The notes: generated from the letters alone by a model not told the origin. A stretch of DNA of 10,134 nt from JACDAN01 sp046714355 (GCA_046714355.1 JBKKAR010000112.1:1-10134); one strand, 5' to 3'; positions 1-7,657 are shown, counted from the first letter of the stretch. Program-made: numbers and translations.

Positions 1-2
1 GC

Positions 3-908
3 GAGCTGTACGAGTACTCCGCGGCGATCGTTCCGGTGTCGGACCACCCGATCCACGCGACGTCGATGCGGCGCTACCCGAACGCGTACTCAGGCAGCTG
101 GCCCGAGCAGGTGAACGCCTGGCTCAACGACAACGCGGCGCTGCGCCGGGCCATCGCCTCGCAGCTCCGGCGCCGAGGCCCGCTGCCCTCGCGGGACCTC
201 AAGGACACGGCGGATCGCAGCTGGAAGTCCAGCGGCTGGACGAACGAACGCAACGTCTCCAGGATGCTCGAGCTGATGCATGCCAAGGGTGAGGTCGTCG
301 TGGCCGGTCGCTCGGGGCAGCAACGGGTTTGGGACCTCGGCAAACGCTGGCTGCCGACCGACAGCAGGATCTCCGTCGCCGAGGCGGAGCGTCGCGTCGT
401 GGCGCGGTCGGCCCGGAACCTCGGCGTCGCTACAGCGAAGGAGATCCAGCGGGAGTTCTTCGCCGGCGGACCCTGGCCAGGGGCGCGGAAGGCGATCGAG
501 TCGCTCGTCCGCGACGAGCGCCTTGTGCGCGTCGAGGTCGAGGGACTCCCCGGCGAGCGCTTCGCGCACGTCGAGGCGCTGAAGCCGCCGCCGCGAAGGA
601 GCTTCACGACCTTCCTATCGCCGTTCGATCCGCTGATCCGCAACCGCGAGCGCACGGAGGCGCTCTGGGGCTTCCACTACCGCATCGAGATCTACGTCCC
701 GAAGGACAAGCGGCAGTACGGCTACTTCGTCCTTCCGATCCTCCACGGAGACGAGCTCGTCGGCCGCATCGACCCGGTTCTCGACCGCAAGGCAGGCGTC
801 CTGCGCGTCAACAACGTCTGGTGGGAACCGGGGAAGAAGGAGGTGCCCCTCCACAAGCCGCTGAGCCGGCTCGCGGCCTTCCTCGGCGCCGATACCATCA
901 GCACCTAG
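3..908 (+). CDS. YcaQ/AlkX-family winged-helix DNA glycosylase-like protein (5' end outside window)
   Basis: The frame is open from base 3, and residues before the first possible start (GTG at 36) already match the family (ELYEYSAAIVPVSDHP). I therefore read this as the C-terminal ~301 residues of a longer protein cut by the window edge. The family (HTH_42, DUF1006; E. coli YcaQ/AlkX, Streptomyces AlkZ) consists of tandem winged-helix proteins, some of which are DNA glycosylases that unhook alkylated or interstrand-crosslinked bases. Visible family signatures are LSPFDPLIRNRERTEALWGF, the following YRIEIYVPKDKRQYGYFVLP, and HGDELVGRIDP near the C terminus. The catalytic QxQ-type motif of characterised members lies in the N-terminal part, which is not in this window, so activity cannot be judged. 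The TAG stop directly abuts the ATG of the next gene, suggesting co-transcription. Family assignment is firm; glycosylase activity is inference. Confidence 0.88.
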   Translation, partial: ELYEYSAAIVPVSDHPIHATSMRRYPNAYSGSWPEQVNAWLNDNAALRRAIASQLRRRGPLPSRDLKDTADRSWKSSGWTNERNVSRMLELMHAKGEVVVAGRSGQQRVWDLGKRWLPTDSRISVAEAERRVVARSARNLGVATAKEIQREFFAGGPWPGARKAIESLVRDERLVRVEVEGLPGERFAHVEALKPPPRRSFTTFLSPFDPLIRNRERTEALWGFHYRIEIYVPKDKRQYGYFVLPILHGDELVGRIDPVLDRKAGVLRVNNVWWEPGKKEVPLHKPLSRLAAFLGADTIST

Positions 909-2060
909 ATGGACTTCGAGACACGCGCGATCCACGAGGGGCAGGAGCCGGATCCCGCCACCGGCGCCGTCACCGTCCCGATCTACCAGACGTCGACGTA
1001 CGTTCAGGAGGCCGTCGGCGTCCACAAGGGCTACGACTACGCGCGGGTCGCGAACCCGACGCGGACGGCGCTCCAGCTCTGCCTCGCATCGCTCGAGAAC
1101 GCCGAGTTCGGCGTCGCCTTCAGCTCCGGGATCGGCGCGACGACGACGCTGATGCACCTCGTGCACCCGAGCGAGAAGGTCGTGTGCGTCAACGACGTCT
1201 ACGGCGGCGTCTACCGGATGTTCACGCAGGTCTACGAGCCGAAGGGCTACTCGTTCGAGTTTCTCAGCGTGGACACGGTCAACGAGTCGCTCGCCGACCA
1301 CATCGACGAGCAGACGCGGATCGTCTGGCTCGAGACGCCGACCAATCCGCTCCTCAACATCGTCGACATCCAGGCGGCCGCCAAGGCGGCGCACGAGGTC
1401 GGCGCGATGGTCGTCGTCGACAACACGTTTGCGACGCCGTACCTCCAGCAGCCGCTCGAGCTCGGCGCAGACATCGTCGTCCACTCGATGACGAAGTACC
1501 TCGGCGGCCACTCCGACACGGTCGGCGGCTTCGTCGCGACGAACGACCCCACGGTGGCGGAGCGCCTGTACTTCCTCCAGAAGTCGCTGGGCGCCATTCC
1601 CGGGCCATTCGACTGCTGGCTCGTGCTGCGTGGGATCAAGACGCTCGCGATCCGTATGCGCCAACACTCGGAGAACGCGCGCCAGATCGCGGACTACCTC
1701 TCGACGCACGAGGCCGTCGAGTCGGTGCTGTACCCGGGGCTGCCAGGGCACCCCGGCCACAAGATCGCGGCACGCCAGATGGCGGACTTCGGCGGGATGA
1801 TCTCGTTCCTCGTCGAGTCCGAGGACGAGGCGGTCGAGCTCGTCGCCCGGACGAAGATCTTCCAGCTGGCCGAGAGTCTCGGCGGCGTCGAGAGCCTGAT
1901 CGAGCACCCGGCACGGATGACCCACGCCTCCACCGCCGATGCACCGTTCGCCGCGCCGAGGAATCTCATTCGGCTGTCGGTCGGGATCGAGTCCGTGAGT
2001 GACCTGATCGAAGATCTCGAGCAGGCGCTCGTCCGCTCGCCCGCCGCGGCCGGCGCCTGA
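909..2060 (+). CDS. Cystathionine gamma-synthase / gamma-lyase (PLP-dependent Cys/Met metabolism enzyme)
   Basis: This is a fold-type I PLP enzyme of the Cys/Met metabolism family, 383 residues, a normal full length. These cytosolic tetramers catalyse gamma-replacement or gamma-elimination in transsulfuration. Recognisable parts are YDYARVANPTR (Tyr44 and Arg46, which reach the neighbouring subunit's cofactor), the phosphate-binding SSG at 72-74, NDVYGG with ring-stacking Tyr98, DNTFATP with Asp171 contacting the pyridine nitrogen, and HSMTKYLGGHSD with Schiff-base Lys196. Near the C terminus are SLGGVESLIEHPARMTH and RLSVGIES, the substrate carboxylate-binding region. The ATG starts on the base after the upstream TAG and no clear Shine-Dalgarno precedes it, so termination-reinitiation is plausible. 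Sequence alone does not separate synthase (metB-like) from lyase; the close homologue O-acetylhomoserine sulfhydrylase is less likely at this length. Confidence 0.93.
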   Translation: MDFETRAIHEGQEPDPATGAVTVPIYQTSTYVQEAVGVHKGYDYARVANPTRTALQLCLASLENAEFGVAFSSGIGATTTLMHLVHPSEKVVCVNDVYGGVYRMFTQVYEPKGYSFEFLSVDTVNESLADHIDEQTRIVWLETPTNPLLNIVDIQAAAKAAHEVGAMVVVDNTFATPYLQQPLELGADIVVHSMTKYLGGHSDTVGGFVATNDPTVAERLYFLQKSLGAIPGPFDCWLVLRGIKTLAIRMRQHSENARQIADYLSTHEAVESVLYPGLPGHPGHKIAARQMADFGGMISFLVESEDEAVELVARTKIFQLAESLGGVESLIEHPARMTHASTADAPFAAPRNLIRLSVGIESVSDLIEDLEQALVRSPAAAGA

Positions 2061-2112
2061 AGCGCACACCGCCCGTCCCTTCCCAAGACAGGGCCCGCCC
2101 GGCCACGGCCGA

Positions 2113-3033
2113 GTGACAGTCACTGAGACATGGCTCGACAAGCTCCTCCGTAGCATTGGCCCGATGTCTGTCGCACCGATCGACCTCCATCACCACGGCG
2201 CCGAGCGCGTCATCGGCTGCTACCTGCTCGAGACCTCCGACGGCCTCGCCCTCAACGACTGCGGCCCCGCGGCGTGTGTACCGAGGCTCGAGGAGGAGCT
2301 GGGTCGGCGTGACCTGGCCCTTTCGGACATCAGCCACCTGCTGCTGAGTCACATTCACCTGGATCACGCGGGCGCCGCCGGAGTCCTCGTTCGCAAGCAC
2401 CCCGGCCTGCAGGTGTATGTCTCCGAGATCGGCGCACCGCATCTCGTCGACCCCTCCCGGCTCGAGCGGAGCGCCCGCCGCCTGTACGGGGAGGCCTTCG
2501 ACGAGCTCTGGGGGGAGCTCGCACCGGTTCCGGAGGACAACGTTCACATCGTCAAGCACGAGCTCCTCGGGCTCGAGGTCTTCCCGAGCCCCGGGCACGC
2601 GAACCACAACGTCTGCTACCTCGCCCCCGACGGCACGCTGTACGCCGGCGACGCCGCGGGCGTCCGGATCCAGCCCGACCTCTACGTCTGTCCTCCCACG
2701 CCACCACCCGAGTTCGACTTCGGCGCCTGGCTCGACACACTCGACGAGATCGAGCGCCGGAAGCCCACGCGGCTCGCACTCATCCACTTCGGCGTCGCCG
2801 ACGACCCCGGGCCGCACCTCGACCAGCTCCGCCGGCGCCTCCGTGAGTGGACAAACGAGACGCCGGAAACCGAGTGGATCGCGCGCCGCGAACGCGAATG
2901 GGCCGAGGAGAGCAGCTACCCCGAGGCCTACGAGCGGGCGATGCCGCTCTGGCAGTCCTACGCGGGCCTCCGCCGCTACTGGGACAAGCTGGCCGAGACG
3001 GGCTCGTCCGCGCCCACGATCGCCTCGCGGTAA
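2113..3033 (+). CDS. Metallo-beta-lactamase-fold hydrolase
   Basis: This 306-residue MBL-fold protein carries the full binuclear metal set: HIHLDH (His80, His82, Asp84, His85), His162 in PSPGHANHN, Asp180 in LYAGDAAG and His225 in ALIHFG. The layout is glyoxalase II-like (thiolester or other ester hydrolysis), but nothing fixes the substrate. The last ~65 residues are a charged, probably helical tail (REREWAEESSYPEAYERA) beyond the core fold. The start is uncertain. GTG 2113 gives the length stated and leaves 52 bases after the cystathionine enzyme. ATG 2164 would begin at MSVAPIDLHHHG, directly before the first core strand. Neither has a strong Shine-Dalgarno. The same-strand placement suggests read-through from the transsulfuration gene, with no proven functional link. 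The final 58 bases overlap the end of the convergent glycosyltransferase. Confidence 0.88.
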   Translation: MTVTETWLDKLLRSIGPMSVAPIDLHHHGAERVIGCYLLETSDGLALNDCGPAACVPRLEEELGRRDLALSDISHLLLSHIHLDHAGAAGVLVRKHPGLQVYVSEIGAPHLVDPSRLERSARRLYGEAFDELWGELAPVPEDNVHIVKHELLGLEVFPSPGHANHNVCYLAPDGTLYAGDAAGVRIQPDLYVCPPTPPPEFDFGAWLDTLDEIERRKPTRLALIHFGVADDPGPHLDQLRRRLREWTNETPETEWIARREREWAEESSYPEAYERAMPLWQSYAGLRRYWDKLAETGSSAPTIASR

Positions 3034-4052
3034 GCGCGCACGTAGTCGCCGACCATCCGCTCGGGCGAGAACCGCTCCTCGACGTAGCGACGGCACTCGA
3101 GCGGATCCAGGGCGTCGGCGGCCTCCAGGGCGCCGGCCATCTCACGGTAGCTCTCCACGATGATTCCGGAGCGGCCGTGGTCGATCACCTCGGGGACGGC
3201 GCCCCGGTTCGTGGCGATCACCGGCGACCCGCACGCCATCGCCTCGATCATCACGAGGCCGAACGGCTCCTCCCACTCGATCGGGAAGAGCGTCGCGCGG
3301 GCATCCTGGAGCAGCTCGACCTTCGTCCCGTGCGAGACCTCGCCGAGGTACTCGATTCCGCGCCTGCCCAGGTGCGGCTCAACGAACTCGGCGAAGTACT
3401 GCTCCTCCTTCGGCTCCTGCTTCTTCCCCGCAATCTTGAGCGGAAGCCCGAGCTCTATGGCGACCGCGATCGCCCGGTGACAGCCCTTGTCCGGGCTCAT
3501 GCGCCCGAGGAAGAGCAGGTACTCGCCGGGGTGCGGCTTGCAGGGGTACACGGACAGGTCGAGCGCGTTCGGGCAGTTCGCCAGCCACGGGAGGTCGGGC
3601 TTGGGCCGCCGCTGGTTGATCGAGATGGAGACCAGCTGGAGGCTCGGCACGAGGCGGTACAGGGCCTCGTACATCGCGCCGGGCTCGCCGGTGAGCGGTC
3701 CGTGGACCGTGTGAACAACCGGCGTCTCGACCAGACCCGAGAGGACGATCCCCATCATCCCGGTGTGCTCGTGGATGACATCGAAGTCCTCGGTGTGCGT
3801 GTAGCACGGGAGCGAGTGCAGGAGCTCGAAGTGCGAGCGGCCGATCCATTCGCTCGGCGCCGTCTCGAAGACGGACGAGAGCTTCGCCTTCGTCCGCGAG
3901 TCGCCGGACGCGAAGAGGGTGACGTCGTGGCCGGCGTCGACCAGCCCGTCGGCGAGCAGCGCGACGATCCACTCGATGCCTCCGTAGCCGCTGGGCGGCA
4001 CGGCGAACCACGCCGGACTGACGACCGCGACCCGGAGCCGCTCGTCGCTCAT
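2976..4052 (-). CDS. GT4-family glycosyltransferase (GT-B fold)
   Basis: This 358-residue retaining glycosyltransferase is of the GT4 type and uses an activated sugar nucleotide as donor. The N-terminal Rossmann half has the glycine-rich acceptor loop SGYGGIEW (21-28) and IHEHTG/VHTVHGPL (93-120). The C-terminal donor half has FLGRMSPDKGCHRAI (181-195) and EEPFGLVMIEAMACG, in which Glu262 and Glu270 form the EX7E signature that binds the donor. I chose ATG at 4052 because it gives the normal start MSDERLRVAVVSPAWF and because its ATG overlaps the TGA of the upstream debranching enzyme (ATGA, 4049-4052). A longer open frame reaches 4613, but that part lies antisense to the debranching gene and has no family resemblance. 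Coupling to a glycosidase suggests a role in building a glucan, trehalose-like or glycoside compound. Acceptor and sugar are unknown. The 3' end overlaps the MBL gene tail to tail. Confidence 0.92.
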   Translation of the reverse strand: MSDERLRVAVVSPAWFAVPPSGYGGIEWIVALLADGLVDAGHDVTLFASGDSRTKAKLSSVFETAPSEWIGRSHFELLHSLPCYTHTEDFDVIHEHTGMMGIVLSGLVETPVVHTVHGPLTGEPGAMYEALYRLVPSLQLVSISINQRRPKPDLPWLANCPNALDLSVYPCKPHPGEYLLFLGRMSPDKGCHRAIAVAIELGLPLKIAGKKQEPKEEQYFAEFVEPHLGRRGIEYLGEVSHGTKVELLQDARATLFPIEWEEPFGLVMIEAMACGSPVIATNRGAVPEVIDHGRSGIIVESYREMAGALEAADALDPLECRRYVEERFSPERMVGDYVRAYREAIVGADEPVSASLSQ

Positions 4053-6118
4053 CCAGTCGTCACTCCCACGCGACCCTCGTCGAGTCTCACTTCCCAGAGC
4101 CTGTCGAACGCCCTCACACCCGACAGTCTGAGGGATCCGGCCCACGCGGGGAGCTCGGGCGGCGCGAGCGTCTCGAGTGTGTTCTGCTGGCGGTCGGGGT
4201 GCAGCCCGAGCAGGAGCTGCAGCAGGAGCACCGGCGTGCCGGCGGCCCAGGCCTGCGGACGGGCCGCGGTCGGGTAGGCGATCGGGAAACGCGTCTCCGT
4301 CCGCGGCATCCCCGCGAAGACCTCGGGGAGCTGGTAGTCGAAGTGGCGCGCGGCCGTGAGCATCTGGCGGACGATCCGATGCGCCTCCGGCCAACGGCCG
4401 TACCGTGCGAGGCCCCACGCGCAGAGGGAGTTGTCGTGGGGCCAGACCGTGCCGTTGTGGTACGCGAGCGGGTTGTACCCCCGGTCGTGCGTCGACATCG
4501 TTCGGATCCCCCATCCTGACCAGAGCGTGTCGCCCATCAGCGCGTCCACGATGGGGTCGACCCGCTCCGTCGGGACGATCCCGCTCCAGAGCAGATGGCC
4601 GATGTTCGAGCACAGCGAATCGACCTGACGCTTCTCGCCGTCCAGCGCGAGGACGTAGTAGCCGCCCCGCTCGTCCGTCCAGAACGCGTCGTTGAAGCGG
4701 TCGCGCAGCTCGGCCGCCTCCAGGTCGAGGCGATCGGCGAGCTCCCGGTCACGCCACACCTCGCGAGCGAGCTCGGCCGTTCGGCGCTTGGCGTCGTAGA
4801 CGTAACCCTGGATTTCACACGGTGCGATCGGCGGTTCGGCGATGCTGCCGTCGGCGAAGCGCTGCGAGTCGTACGAGTCCTTCCAGGACTGGTTGTCGAG
4901 CCCCCGCCGGCTGCGCCTCAGGTACTCGACGAAGCCGTCGCCGTCGAGGTCGCCGCGCTTGTCGATCCACTCGAGCGCGTTCAGAGCCGGCTGCTTCAGC
5001 TTCTCGACGAGCGCGGCGTCGTCGGTCCACCGCCACACCTCCGAGAGGAGGATGAGGTAGAGCGGCGTCGCGTCCGCCGTCCCGTAGTAGGCGCCGTGCC
5101 AGCTGCGGGCGGCCTTGCCGCGACGGACCTCGTGGACGATCTTGCCGGGCTCCGCGTCGAGCATCGGGTCGTCCACCGTCGCCTGAAGCTCGGCGAGCGT
5201 CTCAAGTGCGGTGACCGCCAACTCGGGCCCGAAGAGCAGCGTCTGGAGGCACGTGATCAGGGTGTCCCGACCGAACACGGTCATGAACCACGGCATTCCG
5301 GCGGCCGGCATCTTCCCGACGCCGTTCTGGCGTCCGTGCATGCGCAGCGAGGCCAGGTCGGAGACGGAGCGGCCGAAGCTGTGCGCCAGGTCGTCCCACG
5401 TCGCGCGTAGCTGGGGGACGCGGAGCTGCCAGGCCGCGAGCGACTCGCGGACCCGCGCCAGCTCGTCGCCGAAGCGCCGCTCCGCCACCCGCGGGACGAC
5501 GTGCTCGCCCTCCGGCAGCGGGACGATGTCGAGCCGCAGGTCCCAGCGCTCGCGCGGCTCGAGCTCGATCCGGAATCGCGCACACATGCCGTCCACCTCG
5601 CCGCGCCGCGACATGATCACCTGGGTCTGAGCCGGTACACCCGTCTCGTCGGCGAGCAGGAACTGGTTGTTCTCGGAGTCGTAGCGACACTCGACGAGAG
5701 GGGGCAGCGGATCGGCATGGCGGGGATCTCCGAGGGCGAAGTCGTAGTCCTTGACGGCGAAGATGTCCGCGAAGTCGCACCCGACCTCGATGCCGAGCTC
5801 GAAGGAGACCGGCTCCATCCCCTGGTTCTGGAGGAGGATGCGATCCTGCATCGCCTCGCTCACGAACCGCTCGCGGATGATCGAGACGACGTCGGACTGG
5901 AGTTCGTCCGACGCCGGGTTCCGGAGGTAGAACGCGGCCGAGAAGTAGTCGACCTTGTCCGAGGTGAGGATCAGCGGCCGCTTCCCGTTGACGGTCAGCT
6001 TCAGGATCGAGAGGTAGCGCGTGTCCTCGGCGAAGAACCCGCTCGTCGGCCAGCCTCCGACGTCGCCCACATCGTCACAGATGCAGAACGTCGAGCCCTC
6101 GAGGATCGTGATCGCCAT
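4049..6118 (-). CDS. Glycogen debranching enzyme-like amylo-alpha-1,6-glucosidase
   Basis: This is a 689-residue two-domain enzyme. Residues ~1-210 form the N-terminal beta-rich GDE_N_bis-type domain, opening ILEGSTFCICDDVGDVGG and then GFFAEDTRYLS. Residues ~260-640 form an (alpha/alpha)6 barrel of the GDE_C/GH15-like kind. Barrel landmarks are GMPWFMTVFGRDTLIT (274-289), YYGTADATPLYL (345-354), LDNQSWKDSYDS (407-418), CEIQGYVYDAKR (434-445), SNIGHLLWSGI (504-514) and YHNGTVWPHDN (553-563). The acidic residues in or near these loops are the likely catalytic pair, but I cannot assign them. Known relatives hydrolyse alpha-1,6 branch glucose or other alpha-glucosides; the true substrate here could differ. 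No signal peptide is visible, so it is probably cytosolic. It begins 12 bases after the dehydrogenase stop and ends in an ATGA overlap with the glycosyltransferase. Confidence 0.92.
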   Translation of the reverse strand: MAITILEGSTFCICDDVGDVGGWPTSGFFAEDTRYLSILKLTVNGKRPLILTSDKVDYFSAAFYLRNPASDELQSDVVSIIRERFVSEAMQDRILLQNQGMEPVSFELGIEVGCDFADIFAVKDYDFALGDPRHADPLPPLVECRYDSENNQFLLADETGVPAQTQVIMSRRGEVDGMCARFRIELEPRERWDLRLDIVPLPEGEHVVPRVAERRFGDELARVRESLAAWQLRVPQLRATWDDLAHSFGRSVSDLASLRMHGRQNGVGKMPAAGMPWFMTVFGRDTLITCLQTLLFGPELAVTALETLAELQATVDDPMLDAEPGKIVHEVRRGKAARSWHGAYYGTADATPLYLILLSEVWRWTDDAALVEKLKQPALNALEWIDKRGDLDGDGFVEYLRRSRRGLDNQSWKDSYDSQRFADGSIAEPPIAPCEIQGYVYDAKRRTAELAREVWRDRELADRLDLEAAELRDRFNDAFWTDERGGYYVLALDGEKRQVDSLCSNIGHLLWSGIVPTERVDPIVDALMGDTLWSGWGIRTMSTHDRGYNPLAYHNGTVWPHDNSLCAWGLARYGRWPEAHRIVRQMLTAARHFDYQLPEVFAGMPRTETRFPIAYPTAARPQAWAAGTPVLLLQLLLGLHPDRQQNTLETLAPPELPAWAGSLRLSGVRAFDRLWEVRLDEGRVGVTTG

Positions 6119-6130
6119 AGCCGATGGCTC

Positions 6131-6883
6131 TTAGGATCGGGATCCGTCGCGGAGGATCCTGGACGGGCTGCTCTGCGCGCGAGCCTTGACGACGAGCTCG
6201 TCCACGTTCACGTGCGGCGGCCGGGTGACCGCGAAGACGACGCACGCGGCGATGTCGTCCGGCGTCAGCGCCTCGACGTTCTCGTAGACCTTCTTGGCGC
6301 TCTCGGCGTCCCCCCGGAAGCGAACCAGCGAAAAGTCCGTCTCGACGAGGCCCGGATCGACGAGAGTGATGCGGATCGGACGGCCCAGGAGATCCTCGCG
6401 CAACGCGTACGTGAAACCCCGCACGGCGAACTTCGAGGTCACGTAGAGCGCCGCTTTCTCGTAAGCCTGGCGCCCCGCGATCGACCCGAGGTTGACGATG
6501 TGCCCGCCGTCGGCCAGGTGCGGAAGGCAGAGTCGCGTCATCCGTACCAACCCGTGGACATTGGTCTCGAGCAGCGCCTCCTCGTCCTCCTCCGTGCTTT
6601 CGTCGAACAGATCCCGCCCGAGGGCGAGCCCGGCGTTGTTGACGAGGATGTCGAGGCCGCCGAGCCTGTGCGTGGCGCTGGTGGCAAAACTCGCTGAGCT
6701 GTCCGGATCGGCCACGTCCAGCTCGAGGGCGACAAAACCATCGCCGAGCTCGGCCAGGCGGTCCAGGCGGCGGGCTCCGACCGCGACCTGGGCGCCCTCG
6801 GCGGCGAGGGCGCGCGCCGTGGCGGCGCCGATCCCACTCGAGGCGCCGGTGACGATCGCTCTCTTCCCTTCCAGCGCCCCCAC
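6131..6883 (-). CDS. Short-chain dehydrogenase/reductase (classical SDR)
   Basis: From GTG 6883 this is a 250-residue classical SDR, an NAD(P)(H)-dependent oxidoreductase. It carries the cofactor motif TGASSGIG (12-19), LDVAD (55-59), NNAG (82-85), Asn108, and the catalytic Ser134, Tyr147 and Lys151 in YVTSK, followed by VDPGLVETDF. Basic residues after the second strand (GARRLDRL, 37-44) favour NADP(H). The overall look is that of the YdfG-like 3-hydroxyacid/serine dehydrogenase group. The open frame reaches a second GTG at 6937, but the extra 18 residues are not SDR-like and would eat into the divergent promoter space, so I prefer 6883. Neither start has a clear Shine-Dalgarno. It is the first gene of the - strand set with the debranching enzyme and glycosyltransferase. 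Substrate unknown. Confidence 0.9.
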   Translation of the reverse strand: MGALEGKRAIVTGASSGIGAATARALAAEGAQVAVGARRLDRLAELGDGFVALELDVADPDSSASFATSATHRLGGLDILVNNAGLALGRDLFDESTEEDEEALLETNVHGLVRMTRLCLPHLADGGHIVNLGSIAGRQAYEKAALYVTSKFAVRGFTYALREDLLGRPIRITLVDPGLVETDFSLVRFRGDAESAKKVYENVEALTPDDIAACVVFAVTRPPHVNVDELVVKARAQSSPSRILRDGSRS

Positions 6884-6954
6884 GGGCGCGGAGCTTACGT
6901 TTTTGAGACGATGTCCTGAGCCAAACGCCGTCGGCACATCAAGGAGGCCAGGAG
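6884..6954. promoter_or_regulatory. Divergent intergenic region between SDR and ABM-like genes
   Basis: These 71 bases must hold the promoters of both the - strand dehydrogenase set and the + strand ABM-like gene. A TTGAGA hexamer (6903-6908, +) could be a -35 box, but I see no convincing -10 at the right distance on either strand, so no exact promoter is called. The AAGGAGG of the ABM-like gene sits at its right end. Confidence 0.4.
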
Positions 6955-7260
6955 ATGTTCGCGCGTGCCGCTCGCTACCAGATCCCGGAAGACAAGATGG
7001 AGGAGGGGATCGAAGCGTTCCGCGAAGCGGCCGAGAAGCTGTCCGACATCGAGGGGACGACCGGCGGGTACCTCCTGATCGATCGAGACAACTGCACGGC
7101 GATCACGGTCACCCTCTGGGAGAACCGCGTGGCGATGGAGTCGAGCGAGGTGCACGCGAGTCGCCTGCGCTCGGCGGCGATCGCCGAGGTCGAAGGCGAG
7201 ATCAAGGCGGTCGACCGCTGCGAGGTCGCGCTCGACTTCAGCGACCAGTCCAGGGTCTAG
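6955..7260 (+). CDS. ABM-like dimeric alpha/beta-barrel domain protein
   Basis: This is a 101-residue protein. Its strand-helix-strand-strand-helix-strand layout is that of the antibiotic biosynthesis monooxygenase (ABM)/dimeric alpha-beta-barrel superfamily: FARAARYQI, a helix at KMEEGIEAFREAAEKL, GGYLLIDRDN, AITVTLWENRVAME, a second helix, then a final strand. Many such actinobacterial proteins are cofactor-free monooxygenase-like or ligand-binding proteins of unknown role, and no catalytic residue can be assigned. The start is well supported: AAGGAGG (6941-6947) and a second AGGAG lie just upstream of the ATG. It is transcribed divergently from the dehydrogenase across about 70 bases, and it ends in TAG followed at once by another TAG. 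Fold assignment is good; function is not known. Confidence 0.8.
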   Translation: MFARAARYQIPEDKMEEGIEAFREAAEKLSDIEGTTGGYLLIDRDNCTAITVTLWENRVAMESSEVHASRLRSAAIAEVEGEIKAVDRCEVALDFSDQSRV

Positions 7261-7261
7261 T

Positions 7262-7319
7262 AGGAGGGCTTGGTGGAACGTCGCTCGGGGGCATAGCCGG
7301 CGTTTCGCCATGCCCTCCT
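7262..7319. repeat. Inverted repeat AGGAGGGC/GCCCTCCT after the ABM-like gene
   Basis: AGGAGGGC (7262-7269) is exactly complementary to GCCCTCCT (7312-7319), with a 42-base loop between. It begins within the second of the two tandem TAG codons closing the ABM-like gene, so it may fold in that mRNA and mark its end. No T-run follows on the + strand, so it is not a textbook intrinsic terminator. Confidence 0.4.
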
Positions 7320-7322
7320 GAG

Positions 7323-7369
7323 AAAAAAGAAGTAGCCCCGGACGAATCTGCGGCCAATTCGCCGGGGCT
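7323..7369 (-). terminator. Intrinsic terminator-like hairpin for - strand (integrase) transcription
   Basis: AGCCCCGG (7334-7341) pairs perfectly with CCGGGGCT (7362-7369). The stem continues with CGAAT/ATTCG (7343-7347 with 7357-7361) after one bulged A, closing a 9-base loop. Read on the - strand, the hairpin is followed by a short linker and then six Ts (complement of 7323-7328). That is the layout of a rho-independent terminator for transcripts leaving the integrase. On the + strand the downstream sequence is much less T-rich, so stopping of the ABM-like transcript is only possible. Confidence 0.65.
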
Positions 7370-7421
7370 TGACGAAACTTTTCGGCCGTGCCGGGCAGAC
7401 CTTGAACACCAATTCGAGGGA

Positions 7422-7467
7422 TGGGCGGTGCTGGGTTCGAACCAGCGACCTCCTGGGTGTAAACCAG
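7422..7467 (-). other. Truncated tRNA-Val(UAC) 3' half, probable attachment-site scar
   Basis: On the - strand this reads as a tRNA from within the anticodon arm to the discriminator base. It has four good anticodon-stem pairs, loop TTTACAC with anticodon TAC (7461-7459), variable loop AGGTC, T-stem GCTGG/CCAGC around TTCGAAC, acceptor strand ACCGCCC and discriminator A at 7422. The outermost anticodon-stem base (7468) does not pair, and no D-arm or matching GGGCGGT 5' acceptor strand exists further right. It is a fragment and not a tRNA gene. It lies 16 bases past the end of the integrase's restored reading frame, the usual place for an att core. Confidence 0.75.
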
Positions 7468-7483
7468 CCCGGACGGTTGCCCG

Positions 7484-7657
7484 CTAGTGCCCGTGAGTCC
7501 CCGTTTCGCTCAACCGAGCGGGTTCAGAGCCTGACGCCAGACTGACGGAAACAGGAGGGGCAGGGGCGTTTTGTTCCCCGGATGTTCCCCGGTCGAGCAT
7601 CGCCCCGTACCGTTCCTCCATCCGCTGCTGCATCCGGTCGGCGTTCTCCCTGTCGGG
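7484..7657 (-). pseudogene. Out-of-frame original C-terminal tail of the integrase
   Basis: In the frame one base off from the integrase, this stretch reads D-RENADRMQQRMEERYGAML and then a low-complexity tail to TAG (7486-7484). An Arg/Glu-rich closing helix directly after Tyr358 and the VFA turn is the normal ending of phage/ICE-type integrases. The in-frame version (ARQGERRPDAAADGGTVRG) has no such character. The junction lies at the G-triplet 7655-7657. Confidence 0.7.

Noticed and set aside
615..2156. A 513-codon open frame on the - strand across the YcaQ-like and cystathionine genes
   Set aside because: It is antisense to two well-supported genes and is Arg/Asp/Val-rich without any family motif, as expected for shadow frames in GC-rich DNA. 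The same applies to the long + frames at 329-2002, 2847-4277 and 5501-6697.
4053..4613. N-terminal extension of the glycosyltransferase up to 4613
   Set aside because: The extra residues are Arg/Pro/Ala-rich antisense of the debranching gene, while the ATG at 4052 gives a normal GT4 start with an ATGA overlap.
7422..7500. A complete tRNA-Val gene
   Set aside because: No D-arm is present, and the sequence that would be the 5' acceptor strand (GGGCACT) mispairs at two positions with ACCGCCC, so only the 3' half is real.
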